Positions 34,801 through 46,083 of a stretch of DNA of 64,000 bases are shown in pieces. Both the position numbers and the translations under genes were made by a program. This DNA comes from Owenia fusiformis. Lineage: Eukaryota > Annelida > Polychaeta > Sabellida > Oweniidae. Each line of letters opens with the position of its first letter. Position 1 is the stretch's first letter. A model generated the notes under the pieces. That model was not told where the DNA came from. It did no database searches and saw only the letters and a list, made by a program, of their open reading frames with translations. The stretch spans positions 31,936,501 through 32,000,500 of the forward strand of contig CAIIXF020000012.1 of NCBI GenBank assembly GCA_903813345.2. The letters run 5' to 3'.

Positions 34801-37483
34801 CTAGGTAATTTTGACGTTCCAAATTTTGATACTTGATATGCTTAGATATGCTGGGATCGTTTAAGATTGGCTCCGAACTCATGAATTTTTCACTTGGCAC
34901 CCAGCTGGATCAGCTGGATCCCTACTAAGGTATTTACACACCTGGTGATCGGAAAAAATGAACGAATGGGGATGCGCTGACTAAGAAATTCAATTTCAGG
35001 ATTTTTTTCAGGAGAAAGGGTACAGAAAAATAGATTTTCTAAATTGAAACGCGTCTAGGGATGGAGATCTGCCAGACACAAAAGCGGGTTGTAAAACGTA
35101 GCTTGGCATATAATCTCTAATTACCATAGCAACGCAATTAAAGATTGCCACCATAAATGTTATTTTGAAGCATTACTTCAAGGGCAAAATGAAACGTATG
35201 CTCGGTGCCAGAAGGATGTAAGTGCGGTTTTGTCGAAATTGAAATTATTGCACAAAACAATATATATGTTGCATTTTCTATAATTCTGATGTTAAAATAT
35301 CTAAGCCTAATCTTCGTTTATAAAAAGGTGCAACATTGGTATTGTCTGCAATTGTGCTTTGATACTTTGATTTTGATTATACTTAACTACATGTATGTCG
35401 TTTCAAGGGAAGTTACAGCAAAAAGTTTTCACATTTCAATCCAGGAGGATTCTGTTTTTACATACCAGAATGATGTGAGTGCATTTAACATGATTTATTT
35501 TGTTTATAATTCTTACGAGTAGTATGATCAAACATTCACCACTGATAGACATATTGCATATTTTAAACATGGAATTTTAGCTTTAAATTTCAATATTATT
35601 TGATTTTTCATGATTGAAGTTTATTTTCCCTTTTTTCTCATAATCCCTGAAAGTGCACTTGCATCCTTCTAACGCTGAGCATACATATTTCATTTAGGGT
35701 ACAATGGGGTCTCACGGTTCCCAAGACATGCCACAATGTACACATGTACCTGTTTGTTCTCATATTGGTACACATACCTCGCCGTATCTATCTTTACATC
35801 AGTCCACATTGAGCCTGGATAATTTCGATCAAGTTAATCAATAAACGCAATATATTTTCAGGACATAGCTAAAGATATCATGAGGAATGCTGCTCTCAAT
35901 GCAATTGCTCAACGTAATGGATTCGAAATCCTACAAGTTTTTCCTATCATTCTGGGAATGTATAAAGATGTAACTTATGGGCGATGTGCATTGCCGCAAG
36001 AAAGAGGTATATTAACTTAGTGTGACTATTATCACTTTATCAGCCACATTAAAGAAGTATGTATATACAATAGACTAGATGCGAGTAGAAAAAATCTTGA
36101 TTTACGCCATTAAATATTCAAAATTCAGTCAAAACCCCGATTTTCACCCCGCTATTTCTTAAAAAAATCCCGACTTCTCCGGGGTTTTTTACTTGACAGG
36201 TATGCAAGTAATGAACTTACAGAATTCTAACTTTAAAAAATTCATTTTTTGTTAATGACCCAATGATTACTGTTCATATCACAATCATGTTAAAATAGTT
36301 GAGGAGATATTATTCACAAATTTAATATTTCCCGAAAACCGTTTCAAACCTTTCATTAGACAGTTTCCTATATTTTCTTTTAACTTGTTGGTTATTAAAA
36401 TATATTCGTTTCATTTACAAAAATTCTCTTTGTGAAAATCTCGAGTTCTTCTTTTAGTTCTATTAAGAAATATAGACCGAACGGCAGGTGTTATATCGAC
36501 GAATACATTTCGCAGGGCTTGGGACGAACATTTTCTGTACCCTGAACGACCAAAAGCTTTTGTGACTAGCTCTAGGGGGTTATGTACTGGGAGGTTTTGG
36601 ATATAGGGAATATCCCGAGGGATATATATAATTTTCCCTGGGGATATACCCTTTATCCATAACCGACCATACATAACTGGTGTATCTCATACTTGAGTGG
36701 GTTTTCAGTTGATGGAAAATTCTCACTATCGATTTGGTTTTCGAATCCTAGATTGGTAGCTCCTTCTTTATCACTCAAGTTAATGTCATTTTCGTGTTTA
36801 TTATTAATGTTTTTACAGAATTTCTCTCTACTTTTAAGATTTATTTTTAATGTTTCGTCTGAAAAGACCCACAAGATGCACTATCACACTGCACGAAAAA
36901 GAACAATTATATTGATAATTCCCGGGAGCGGGATATATATTATATCTGGCCGCATTTGGCCTGGAGCGGATCCTATACAATATATCCTGTCCGCTCCTCA
37001 GATATGATATACATTCCCGGATGATCTACCCCAAACCCACTCATGCAAGTATGAGATACTGATTTTGTTCACAGTTTATAGAAGGCGTGAATACAGTCAT
37101 GTTCGAATACCTTTTACATGATACTATATTTTGATTATCAACATGTCCAGTTAGCATTGTACTTTTCATTTTTACCAAATATAGGGTCGAAAATTAAGAA
37201 GTTACCATGTCAACGGTGATGTCGTGTCAGCCTACTCCGACATATTTATAACCATGCTACATAGACATTGGACAAGTAGAGCTATAACAACAAAGCAAAA
37301 GGACTCGAGTCAATAGAACTTCACAAAATCACCTGGAGTGATATTTCATAAGAACTAGAAACTTATAATTACCATGTCAACGGTGATGTCGTGTCAGCCT
37401 ACTCCGACATATTTATAACCATGCTACATAGATATTGGACGAGTAGAGCTATAACATCAAAGAAAAAGGACTCGAGTCAATAG
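28824..37483 (+). CDS. NXPE-like (neurexophilin and PC-esterase domain) type II membrane protein, eight exons
   Basis: Exons 28824-29055, 31281-31608, 32248-32555, 33188-33324, 33589-33800, 34253-34412, 35862-36006 and 37359-37483 join in consistent phases (1,2,1,0,2,0,1) to 548 aa. Residues 1-15 are basic and cytosolic, and about 16-38 form a membrane anchor. The PC-esterase part starts in exon 4 (AVWQPNKCSHH) and has the GDS block LFLGDSTLRR at about 337-346. RNIDKSDFPLLM and KTMGANRC follow, then RNGFEILQVFP and YHVNGDVVSAYSDIF. Families with this domain act on glycans or lipids in the secretory pathway; the substrate here is unknown. Length fits NXPE proteins. The N-terminal half is less conserved, so exon 2 is the least certain. 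Terminal exon copies at 37185 and 37657 are listed separately. Confidence 0.75.
29127..29280 (-). repeat. Half copy of the 15429-16063 element
   Basis: The reverse complement matches about 15760-15940, sharing cggtttggagaacagtct, atgaatattcaaaagagg and the gtaaaaat block. Only one arm is present. It lies in NXPE intron 1. Confidence 0.65.
30046..30091. other. Perfect 15-bp hairpin in NXPE intron 1
   Basis: gaccacggaaggtat (30046-30060) pairs with ataccttccgtggtc (30077-30091) across a 16-base loop. The rest of the intron (29281-31280) shows nothing recognisable. Confidence 0.6.
35205..35522 (+). other. Unsupported 105-codon frame in NXPE intron 6
   Basis: The frame lies between NXPE exons 6 and 7, is hydrophobic and has no known motif. 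I regard it as chance, and record it because it is the longest frame of that intron. Confidence 0.2.
36487..36592. repeat. Diverged copy of the 18344-18455 palindromic MITE
   Basis: Shares tatcgacgaatac and the following cagggcttgg block, but its right arm is degraded. It lies in NXPE intron 7. Confidence 0.5.
36681..37059. mobile_element. Inverted-repeat element in NXPE intron 7
   Basis: The left arm gtatctcatacttgagtggg (36681) is matched inverted by ccactcatgcaagtatgaga (about 37038-37057). The inner part also folds (cccgggagcgggatata against atcctgtccgctcc). No coding capacity is seen. Confidence 0.6.
37185..37316 (+). other. NXPE terminal exon, copy 1 (phase-incompatible)
   Basis: The frame RSYHVNGDVVSAYSDIF ends at TAG 37314. 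After its AG (37183-37184) the reading frame needs a phase 0 donor, whereas exon 7 ends in phase 1. Splicing from exon 7 would therefore shift the frame. It may be a decayed copy or use an acceptor I did not find. Confidence 0.7.
37359..37483 (+). other. NXPE terminal exon, copy 2 (phase-compatible)
   Basis: The acceptor aactag precedes aaacttataattac. With the leftover G of exon 7 it reads E-T-Y-N-Y-H-V-N-G and ends DSSQ at TAG 37481. It lies 167 bases after copy 1, and about 50 bases of sequence after the stop codon are also repeated. Confidence 0.75.
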
Positions 37484-37656
37484 AATTTCACAAAATCACC
37501 TGGATTGATATTTCATATAAATTTGAACTTATGATATACCAAATTAAAGATAAGTAAATTCCCCATCCACTGGTATATAATATGACATGTTTTCATCAAG
37601 AAAGTTATTATTTATTTTTGAAATACGAGTGTCCCATTTTTTGGACCACCCTGTAG

Positions 37657-37781
37657 AAACTTATAATTACCATGTCAACGGTGACGTCGCTGCAGCCTAC
37701 TCCGACATATTCATAGCCATGCTACATAGACATTGGACAAGTATAGGTATAACATCAAAGCAAAATGACTCAAGTTGTTAG
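37657..37781 (+). other. NXPE terminal exon, copy 3 (phase-compatible)
   Basis: The acceptor is ccctgtag and the exon reads E-T-Y-N-Y-H-V-N-G-D-V-A-A-A-Y-S, ending DSSC at TAG 37779. It is exactly as long as copy 2, 125 bases, and would give a 548-residue protein differing at about nine C-terminal residues. The bases just before it look like the end of a mariner-type repeat (tttttggaccaccctgta). Confidence 0.72.
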
Positions 37782-38112
37782 AATATCACAGAATCATCTA
37801 AGCAATCGTCAAACTATTGCAGTCACTGCGGCATCGCAGTCACTGGAACCACTATGTGACGTAGTAGTAATCTGCAAAAGGCTAATAAGCCCATTAATCC
37901 TATGCCAAGTAGAGTTTTAGGGAGATAAGTTGGTAAGATATAACCCGTATCCTGATTTTGAGGTTTCCATATCCAGAACCTCCATATCTTCCGCCACAGG
38001 GCATATCTCCCCGATTTGAAAAAAATGTGAAAGAAATGAAAAAGAATTGAAAAAATGAAAAAAATTTGGAAAAAATTTGAAACATTTTTTTCGAAAACTC
38101 TACTGGGTATAG

Positions 38113-38118
38113 AATAAA
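38113..38118 (+). terminator. Possible NXPE polyadenylation signal
   Basis: AATAAA lies about 330 bases after the last terminal exon and is the first clear signal downstream of all three copies. Confidence 0.3.
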
Positions 38119-38454
38119 GCAGATGATTTCACAGTTATAGAATTTGAATATAATATGATCAAACTTTTAACATTTGATAAATAGATTGGTTGGACTGGTT
38201 GGCCCTTGTGCCCTCTAGGAAGTCCCTTTATGTAGATGTGACCCTAGAGACGACTGTCAGGCTACAACGTTGGCAACGCCCCTGTTATCAGTAGTACAGT
38301 CGTGTTGCTGCTGTGCACTTTTCTAAAAGAATAATCCAAAATGTAATTTACCATATAGTACCAACCAATAATTTTAAAAAGGCCTCCCTGTTTAATAACC
38401 CACTTTCTTACTTCTGAAAATGGACTCTAGCAATAAAGGCCATGGTATAAGTAG

Positions 38455-38600
38455 TTTTTGAAAAAAGAACGTTTTCTCTCAAATTAGTGAAGAGAACGCG
38501 TTTCGCGTATACTTGGCAATTAACTGTTTACCTTTAAAAAATAATATCATTAGTCAACAGTGACTCGATTTTCATTAAATAAAGCATATTTGAAAGGTAA
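38455..38600. repeat. Dispersed repeat, copy 2
   Basis: Matches 19480-19660 (acgttttctctcaaa, then tttacctttaaaaa, then actcgattttcatt). Confidence 0.65.
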
Positions 38601-38749
38601 TTCAATACGAAAAATAATTGTTTATCAAGAAGAGCAATAAACATCTTTTTGCATTTTCAAGAGTATAAGAAACAACAACTCAATCAACTTTTTATGAATT
38701 TCCATTTCATTGGTATTAAGTTCCAACCATCATACCTTTGCCCTTCTAT

Positions 38750-38962
38750 ACGGGCGTAAATTACGTCTGCACGGGCGTAATGTTATGTCTGCACGGGTGT
38801 AATTAACGCCTACACACCCGTAAACAACACGTGCATACTTAGGGTAGGTTGGCAAACCATGTACACGAGTGTAGATAACGTCTGCACGGGCGTAATTTTA
38901 CATCTGCACATTCGTAATTAACGCATAAACACCCGTAAACAGCGCGTGCATACATAGGGTAT
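38750..38962. repeat. Two 115-bp tandem units built of a gcacgggcgtaa motif
   Basis: The string acccgtaaaca starts at 38816 and 38931, a 115-base period. Each unit holds two or three copies of tctgcacgggcgtaat or close variants and ends in gcgtgcata with a tagggta. Confidence 0.75.
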
Positions 38963-39341
38963 GATCGGCATTAATATTGCCAATATTACACTGATATTGG
39001 TCGTTCGTCAGTGTAAGAAAAGCGAGGGACTAAATACGTGAATTGTGTCTTTGTTAACATATAAAACCTAAAACCAACGACACATTCTCAAATTAGACTA
39101 TCGTCCTTAACTTTGAGCCAAATTATTATCCACAACGTGACTTATAAGTAGGTGTAAATCGGGAAATGAAAAAATCTTACCGAAACCTAGTCCCGGAGGA
39201 AGTTCCGCCATGATACACCGACGATACGTCTGTGTAATTAGGTGGGTAGCAGTGAATCTGTTTTTTGATACGCACTGTATTTGCTGTTAATACAACACAA
39301 TGCGTATACTGTTTGATGTAAGGTCACTGATACCACAGCAA

Positions 39342-39545
39342 CTTATATTTCATATTTTTAATTGTACTGATGTAGATAAAATAAAAAGAAAAATTAACGT
39401 TTATCAACAGAAATTCAAAAACTCGCCGTGCGGCTGCCGAAGAAATGTGACTGGAAAAATATCTGACCGCAGAAATTCTACGGCGAGCGTAGAAATGTAA
39501 CTAACATCAGAAATGATAGACCGCACGGTCGCCGTAGGAAATGTG
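39342..39545. repeat. Dispersed repeat family R, copy A
   Basis: Contains ttaacgtttatcaacagaaa, actcgccgtgcggctgccg, accgcagaaattctacggcg and gaccgcacggtcgccgtagg. Copies B (39993-40137) and C (49168-49370) share the same order. Confidence 0.8.
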
Positions 39546-39667
39546 ACTGAGGTGAAAGGTTACTGATACAACAACAATTTATATTTCACTTGCACTTTTT
39601 ATTCGATACTATATCCTTACACTACAAACAAGATAAATAATAGTGTTACAATATAATAATAGTACAA

Positions 39668-39773
39668 TAACGTCATTTCGAAGGGCAATATAGTGAAATA
39701 TTGGACCGAGGGCCGAAGGCCGAAGGCTCAAGGTCCAATATTTCAGTATATTGTCCGCAGAAATGACGTTATT
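39668..39773. mobile_element. Palindromic element, about 105 bp
   Basis: The arm ataacgtcatttcg...ggcaatatagtgaaatattggacc is matched inverted by ggtccaatatttcagtatattg...aaatgacgttat, around a loop rich in ggccgaagg. It separates copies A and B of repeat family R. Confidence 0.75.
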
Positions 39774-39992
39774 AGTATTATTACCACCGTTAATGAAGAA
39801 AATCTTACGCATTGAACGATATCTAGTATCCCGGGGAAAATTGCCGGTCGTTAAATGCATTCTCGACCGTCTGAAATGCATTCTTGACCACCACTATGGC
39901 GTCACATATCGCTCAGGTCGACAAAGTAAAATGAACGCCTTCTAAACTAGCACTAAAACCCCTAGAACTGGCCCGGCAAGGTGGTAATAATT

Positions 39993-40137
39993 ATAAATTG
40001 TACTGATGTAGATAAAATAAAAAGAAGAATTAACGTTAAATCAACATTAATTTAAAAACTCGCCGTGTGGCTGTCGTAGGAATGTGATTGCAAAGGTATC
40101 CGACCGCACAAAATTCCACAGCGAGCGTAGAAATGTT
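39993..40137. repeat. Dispersed repeat family R, copy B
   Basis: Shares gtactgatgtagataaaata, actcgccgtgtggctg and agcgagcgtagaaatgt with copy A; the last third is missing. Confidence 0.75.
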
Positions 40138-40270
40138 CACGTGACAGACTATACTTCTGGTGATAATATATGTTTTTGATCATCATTTGTAACTTTATGA
40201 ACAAAATCGCGGATATACTATTCTTGAAATCCGATTCATTCTCCCGCATACGATATTCTGGGCCATAATA

Positions 40271-40380
40271 TACAAATATTTAATTCTATTGAGGTGAATA
40301 CCTCAATACCGAAGGGCTAGTGGAATATCATCTTGTGAAAGTGTCACAGGTATTCACCGAAAATGGAATTAAATATTTGT
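40271..40380. mobile_element. Palindromic element next to a second inverted-repeat element
   Basis: The arm tacaaatatttaattctatt...gaggtgaatacc is matched by ggtattcacc...ggaattaaatatttgt. It directly abuts the inverted repeat that begins at 40381. Confidence 0.7.
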
Positions 40381-40850
40381 TTTATTATATCACTGTCATA
40401 ACATCTTCTATAATTCTACAATTATAAGTCATATGTTAACACTGAAATACATATATATTTCTTCTAACAATATAACAACTACTACGATTTTGATACGTTT
40501 TCCAAATCAATCACATCGTCTTTGCTAGATATCCAATCTTGAAAGATCTTCACTGATCTTTGTGTCGCCTTTATTGTGTTATCTGAATGAATATTCCCGT
40601 GGATTCTATCAATTTCTTCTGCAGAAATATTTGGAAACCTTTGTTTACCGTCTGGTTATTGTGGGATATATAAAATGAAAATTAGACTGAACTAAGTCAA
40701 CCCCGGGGATGTATAAGTCATGACCGTTGAATATCATTTGATATTCACCGGAAGTCACGTGACTTCCGTTGAATATCGCTAGTTATTTTTTGGTCACGTG
40801 TAGAACATGGACCAATAAGAGAGTGAGGAATATGACAGTGATATAATAAA
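40381..40850. mobile_element. 470-bp element with perfect 20-bp terminal inverted repeats
   Basis: tttattatatcactgtcata at 40381-40400 is exactly inverted at 40831-40850. The interior holds gtcacgtgac and duplicated ccgttgaatatc blocks but no coding frame. The TATATCAC core of the ends is AT-rich, so the family is not assigned. Confidence 0.65.
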
Positions 40851-41079
40851 AGTGCGGATTTCTCTTTAACCGGCACACGCGTGAATGAAGTATTTGGTGA
40901 ATCGAATCGTCTTTACACAGTGATGGCACGGGACAAATTTCACAGAGATATATAGTCTAAAAATATGTTAAAAGCGTACTTGCATACCTGAAGCGAAGAA
41001 GAAAATGCACCACACGCCAACATACGAAAACTTAAGTCACGTGACAGACTATACCAACCGTGGTCTCTCACCATTCTAG

Positions 41080-41466
41080 TAAATTACAAAGGTGCTAATA
41101 AGGCTTTAAGAAGGCCTTTTTCCAGGCTCAACGTGATTTCGAACAAATAGAACTCGATAAACTACAGGATGATACAATTGTTGACCAGCGACTTTATTGG
41201 CAACTTGTCTCTAAAAGCCGGGGAGTCAAACCACAAAAGATTAACTCAATACGGGATGAGCATGGCTCAATTTTATCAGACCCGTCTGAAATTCGTGATG
41301 CATGGATGAAGCACTTCTCAAAACTAGCTACTCCTAATACTTCTCCGTATTTCAATGAAGATTTCCACGCTCATATAAACCGACGTGTTAAATCATTGCA
41401 AGCGGAATCGATGCCGAATGTTGATGGAATCCTGGATCCTGGAGCATTGTAATATTACCGATGAAC
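41080..41466 (+). pseudogene. LINE fragment, left part (linker before the reverse transcriptase)
   Basis: The reading NYKGANKA, then (after one frameshift) FFQAQRDFEQIELDKLQ, YWQLVSKSRGVKPQKI, DEHGSILSDPSEIRDAW and KHFSKL follows residues 160-260 of the LINE at 6999-9914 and belongs to the same family. It ends near 41450. The right part lies at 48390-49106 on the other side of a 6.9-kb insertion. Confidence 0.8.
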
Positions 41467-42107
41467 AATATCACCCCGGGTGATCAATATCCTGTGTTCC
41501 GAATTTCGTTCCAGCAAGTCAGTGACCCGAGTTGTGTTTTTACTGAATCCCGATGAATATGGCGTCTCGACGAGCCAGGTGACGAAAATATGTCAAACAA
41601 ATCAGATAGCATAAGGAAAGAATGAATATAGAGTAATGCATTCGGTGCTGGAATATGTTTTCAACATGTTCATAAACGATTATCCATATGTGTAGGCTAT
41701 TAATGCAAATCGAAGCATGAAACCAACATGACCCAATTCGAAAAGCTCGCAGAAAACGATATCAGCGAGTCGTTCTTTGCCTTCTGTAAGTAATGATGGA
41801 TACTCTGAGCATTGTATAACTGTAAAGTATACCTTATTAGTATGTCTCAACTTGTGCTATATTTGAATCCAAGCTATTTCCTTTCATAAGCGTCATAGAA
41901 GTCGTTGAAAGATATATTCCATTCTACCGAATAGGAATCGCCATTGTCCCGAAGCTACAGAATAAGATTATATATATTTTGTATACTTTTGAGAATCCAT
42001 TCATGAATACATCAAGCTAATTTGGTGCTACCTTTCTTGTTATCATTTTACAAATTCAAGATCGAATTTCCCTGTATATTGATTTCCACATTGGCATTGA
42101 ACTGCAA

Positions 42108-42150
42108 ATACAGGGTGTCCCAAAAAGTGTACCCACTTTATAGAAGGAAT
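42108..42150 (+). repeat. Mariner-type terminal repeat fragment
   Basis: tacagggtgtcccaaaaagt at 42111 has the usual form of a mariner-like transposon end. No partner end is seen nearby. Confidence 0.45.
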
Positions 42151-42331
42151 ATAACTATTCAAAAAAAATTGAACTTTTCACATGATTAGGATGCTCTCAA
42201 TTAGATTTTTAAAAATAAAAAATGTGTGCAAATCAAAACATTGCATTGCTGTCTGGTACAACCACGATGACCATTTACAGGCCCGTATCCAGGATTCACC
42301 ATTGGTGAGCGGTTTTACCAAGGGTGGAGTT

Positions 42332-42708
42332 TTCCAAACTTTTACAATTTGGAGTACACAATGCAATAGCAAATAATAAAATATGATTTTAAGTATATGA
42401 TTTAGGTTTCTAAGCTAAAAGTTTGAGGTTATTTTTCTATTCAATACCAAAAGATTGTATTGTTTCTCGGGTATTAATAAGATAAATGCTATAAATGAAT
42501 CACTTTTCTATTAGAATGACAAATGCTTAAATTATGCTAGTTTTTCGCAAAATGGGTCTCAATACGTTTTAAGATATGAACTTTTATTCAGCGGTGAACA
42601 TTATCAATAAAGGTGGGCATATTGCTCTCCCTTGACTAATTGCGACTACAGCTAAAATTCCATTTCTCGTAGTTAGATATAGCTCAGTTACTTATGAAAC
42701 AACCATCA
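42332..42708. repeat. Direct duplication, copy 1
   Basis: Nearly identical to 43148-43548, starting ttccaaacttttacaatttg and ending gaaacaaccatca. It lacks a 24-base segment present in copy 2. Confidence 0.92.
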
Positions 42709-43147
42709 CGATCGTATGTATAGTATCAGTATCTCAATGATAATACCTCAATTTGAGGTTTATTTGAGCCTAGCCTTCTACTATAAGTATGATCTGGCTG
42801 GTATCTGTTGTTTTGGCAAAAAATCATGTGAAAAGTGCTCAGAATGGTGAAAAACTGCAAGTTTTTGAGAGAATTTCTGACCAGGGCCCCCCCCCCCCCT
42901 CCTATCTGCGGGCCAGATTTAATAAATTATGCATGGATCCTGCCATTATAGTCCATGGTATGAAATCTCTAGGACGTCTAATAAAGGAGCTGGTAGCACA
43001 CTATAGCGCAGCGATATTTGACCTTACATAAGCATACCTACATATGTCCCCTAATAATTTTTATTATAACCGTTTAATATACTTCCGGCTTTAAGGCTAA
43101 ATTATGCCTGCCATTAACAGAGGTCAAAAAATTTCCAAAAAATAAAC

Positions 43148-43548
43148 TTCCAAACTTTTACAATTTGGAGTACACAATGCAATAGCAAATAATAAAATAT
43201 GATTTTAAGTATATGATTTAGGTTTCTAAGCTAAAAGTTTGAGGTTATTTTTCTATTCAATACCAAAAGATTATGTCATCAGTGTATCGACATTTTGTAT
43301 TGTTTCTCGGGTATTAATAAGATAAATGCTACAAATGAATCACTTTTCTATTAGAATGACAAATGCTTAAATTATGCTAGTTTTTCGCAAAATGGGTCTC
43401 AATACGTTTTAAGATATGAACTTTTATTCAGCGGTGAACATTATCAATAAAGGTGGGCATATTGCTCTCCCTTGACTAATTGCGACTACAGCTAAAATTC
43501 CATTTCTCGTAGTTAGATATAGCTCAGTTACTTATGAAACAACCATCA
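43148..43548. repeat. Direct duplication, copy 2
   Basis: Copy of 42332-42708 offset by 816 bases. It carries an extra 24 bases (atgtcatcagtgtatcgaca and four more). Near identity makes this a recent event. The spacer 42709-43147 has a poly-C run and no gene. Confidence 0.92.
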
Positions 43549-44902
43549 AGACTTGGTCGAATTCATGAATAATTGAGAAAAATCGTTATCATTATCTTCC
43601 TAAAATTTGATTGCATCCTTCGGTAAGGTCAAAGAAGAAACAACCATCAGAAAACTTGATGATAGCCACAACTAACGTCGAGGAAGAATTGTAAGGCGTT
43701 CGACTGCATATGACTCTAATTGATTATTAGACATGTCCTTGGAATATATGAACATGCAAATACCTCTGTAACATCGAATTAGATATGAATCTTACCTATT
43801 TGTTATTGTATTATGTTTTATAAAACATCAACAATAATTTGTTGTTAGACCCTTTACGATTATATGGAAAAATTCTGGTAATAAAATGTTTTAACTGGTA
43901 AGAAAACTACCCGGAAAACTAATACGTTCCCAATCAAAAAAAATTACCTAAATATTCCATACAATTTTGTTGAATCGGCTTAGCTCATATTTGAAAAATC
44001 AAACAAAATCTGAAAAACACACTTGTGTAATTACACTAATTAAACACCGACATCTACAGTAAAATCATAGTAATTTTGACATTATGATAATCAATTTTTT
44101 TGTTCGTATGCTTAGAATAACGGTCTGTGTCTTATAAAATTTATAAAAGTTCGAATCAAAATATTTACGTTTTTTGACCCCTTGTGATGAAATACATTTT
44201 TCGACCCGAAAGCCGGAAGTTTTTTCGGCAAATGGTATTTTAAAAGAATCAAGACATATACACCTTCATAAATATTGCTTCAAATGTTCAATAGTCTGCT
44301 ACGGATCCTTCATATTCGGAAGTCATACCAGGGACTATTACCTTAGCAATGCTATCGTGAAAGCCTGGTGTGACCGTCGCCTTTATGTGACATTTATGGC
44401 TTACTAAGTGAAGACTTTTTAGCCTGTTGTCAATGACCCCTGTTACACAGGCCAGTTGAAATGCTTCGTTACGAAGCAATTTGACAAAAAGCTTCGTAAC
44501 GAAGCAATTTTGGGCCAGTGTAACACCTCTGCCTTCGTTGGAAAAGCTTAGTTGATAACGAAGCAATTGAGTAGAAAATTCAACGAAGGTTAGCTCCCAA
44601 CGAAGCTTTTTTGGCCTGTGTAACAGGTAGCTTCGTTAGAAAATGCTTAGTTGGCGGTTTGCGCATGCGCGTAATAAAGAGCACATTCATCATTTTGTAT
44701 TAAATGAGAGGAATCGCGAGGAAAAAACATGTTTCTAAGTACGTATTATTATAATGCTACGTTTTGATTAAAATAATTACCTATTTGCGTCACTGATTGA
44801 CGCTAACTCAAGCCCTAAACGCCACGTACAAATGTGATTTACCGTCTTTCGTAGCATTTCATTCGATTCCCTGCCTTTCCTCGAATTGATATGACTAAAA
44901 AA

Positions 44903-45401
44903 CGCAGGTTTTACCGTATATGTATACGGTATTTTGAAACGTTTATCTGATCTATTAGAGAATAAACCTAGAATATTTAAATGTCCCTCTTTCAGAAAAC
45001 TACGTCTCAAGTGTGGAAGGGTAAACTTTTGAAATTACATAAGATATGCTTACTAAATAGAAAGTTGTGGCATACATGTTTAATATTAATTTTTTCTTGC
45101 GCCTCGAATAATTATACCTTGAATGTAATTCTAAAGGTGTTAATACCATGATACTGATACAATTGCTTCCCGGTGAATCATATCAGGGAATATAGCCGAT
45201 TTGATTGATTCGAAAATGTCTCTCTTCAGAAATCGTATTCAACTGGCTATCGCCCCATTGCAATACATGTACTTGTACTAGTCGTTCCATTATTTTATTC
45301 CTCGACGATTTTAAATTGTAATTGAATTTAAACTTCATGTTTAAATATATTGAATTAATTACGTTTCAAAACTTCCGTATACAAATACGGTAAAACCTGC
45401 G
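44903..45401. mobile_element. Inverted-repeat element with 40-bp arms
   Basis: cgcaggttttaccgtatatg at 44903 is matched inverted by caaatacggtaaaacctgcg at 45382-45401, and the arms extend to ttttgaaacgt. The interior of about 420 bases is non-coding. Confidence 0.65.
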
Positions 45402-45675
45402 GACAAGGAACGGTGGCCAAAATTGTTTCTTGTCGACAGATATTTGCCACAGAGAGGCTGCATGTTTTAGGCCAGCCCCAAACACTATTGATGTGTCGTA
45501 AGACGATGCTTACAACTGATATTCAAGTTTCTTCCTATTTGCGCCATTTTCGAATTCAACGGACGGCTGATGGATTAACATACTAATTTATGTCAAACTC
45601 ACTCAAATATGCATGGAGTATTGGCGAGACGGGTAATATTCATATTAAAATGAATTAGTCATGAAATAGTAGTTA

Positions 45676-46083
45676 CACGCGGTCCTAACTTCGACCGTTA
45701 ATTTGAATTTTTGACCTACCGGATGTTTGAAAATCAAGGATTAAGAGTCTCATACTGCACCGTTTTTCTTCAAACTTGTTCCATTCAAAGCATAACAAAA
45801 ATCCCTTTCTGATGGTACATTATTCTCTTAAACAGAGTCCCTACTTCCAGCTGCATTTTGGTCCCCAGTGGTAAGAAGGCCTTCTAACAGCTGGGGACCA
45901 AAACGCTGCTAGAACGAGGGACTCTTTACAATAAAGTAATGCACCGACAGAAAGGCAATTTTGTTTTGCTTTTAATGGTATAGGTTTGAAGAAAAACGTT
46001 GCAGTATGAGACTCGCAATCCTTGATTTTCAAGCATCTGGTAGGTCGAAAATTCAAATTAACGGTCGAAGTTAGGACCGCGTG
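45676..46083. mobile_element. Foldback element, 408 bp, second member of the 23494-24279 family
   Basis: Begins CACGCGGTCCTAACTTCGAC and ends with its exact inverse. Arms of about 200 bases share accgttaatttgaatttt, aacttgttccatt and tttggtccccag with the member at 23494. A perfect 5-bp duplication agtta flanks it (45671-45675, 46084-46088). Confidence 0.88.

Noticed and set aside
44174-44566. Frames inside the 6.9-kb element as a transposase
   Set aside because: They are short, on both strands over the same bases, and show no DDE or zinc-finger pattern.
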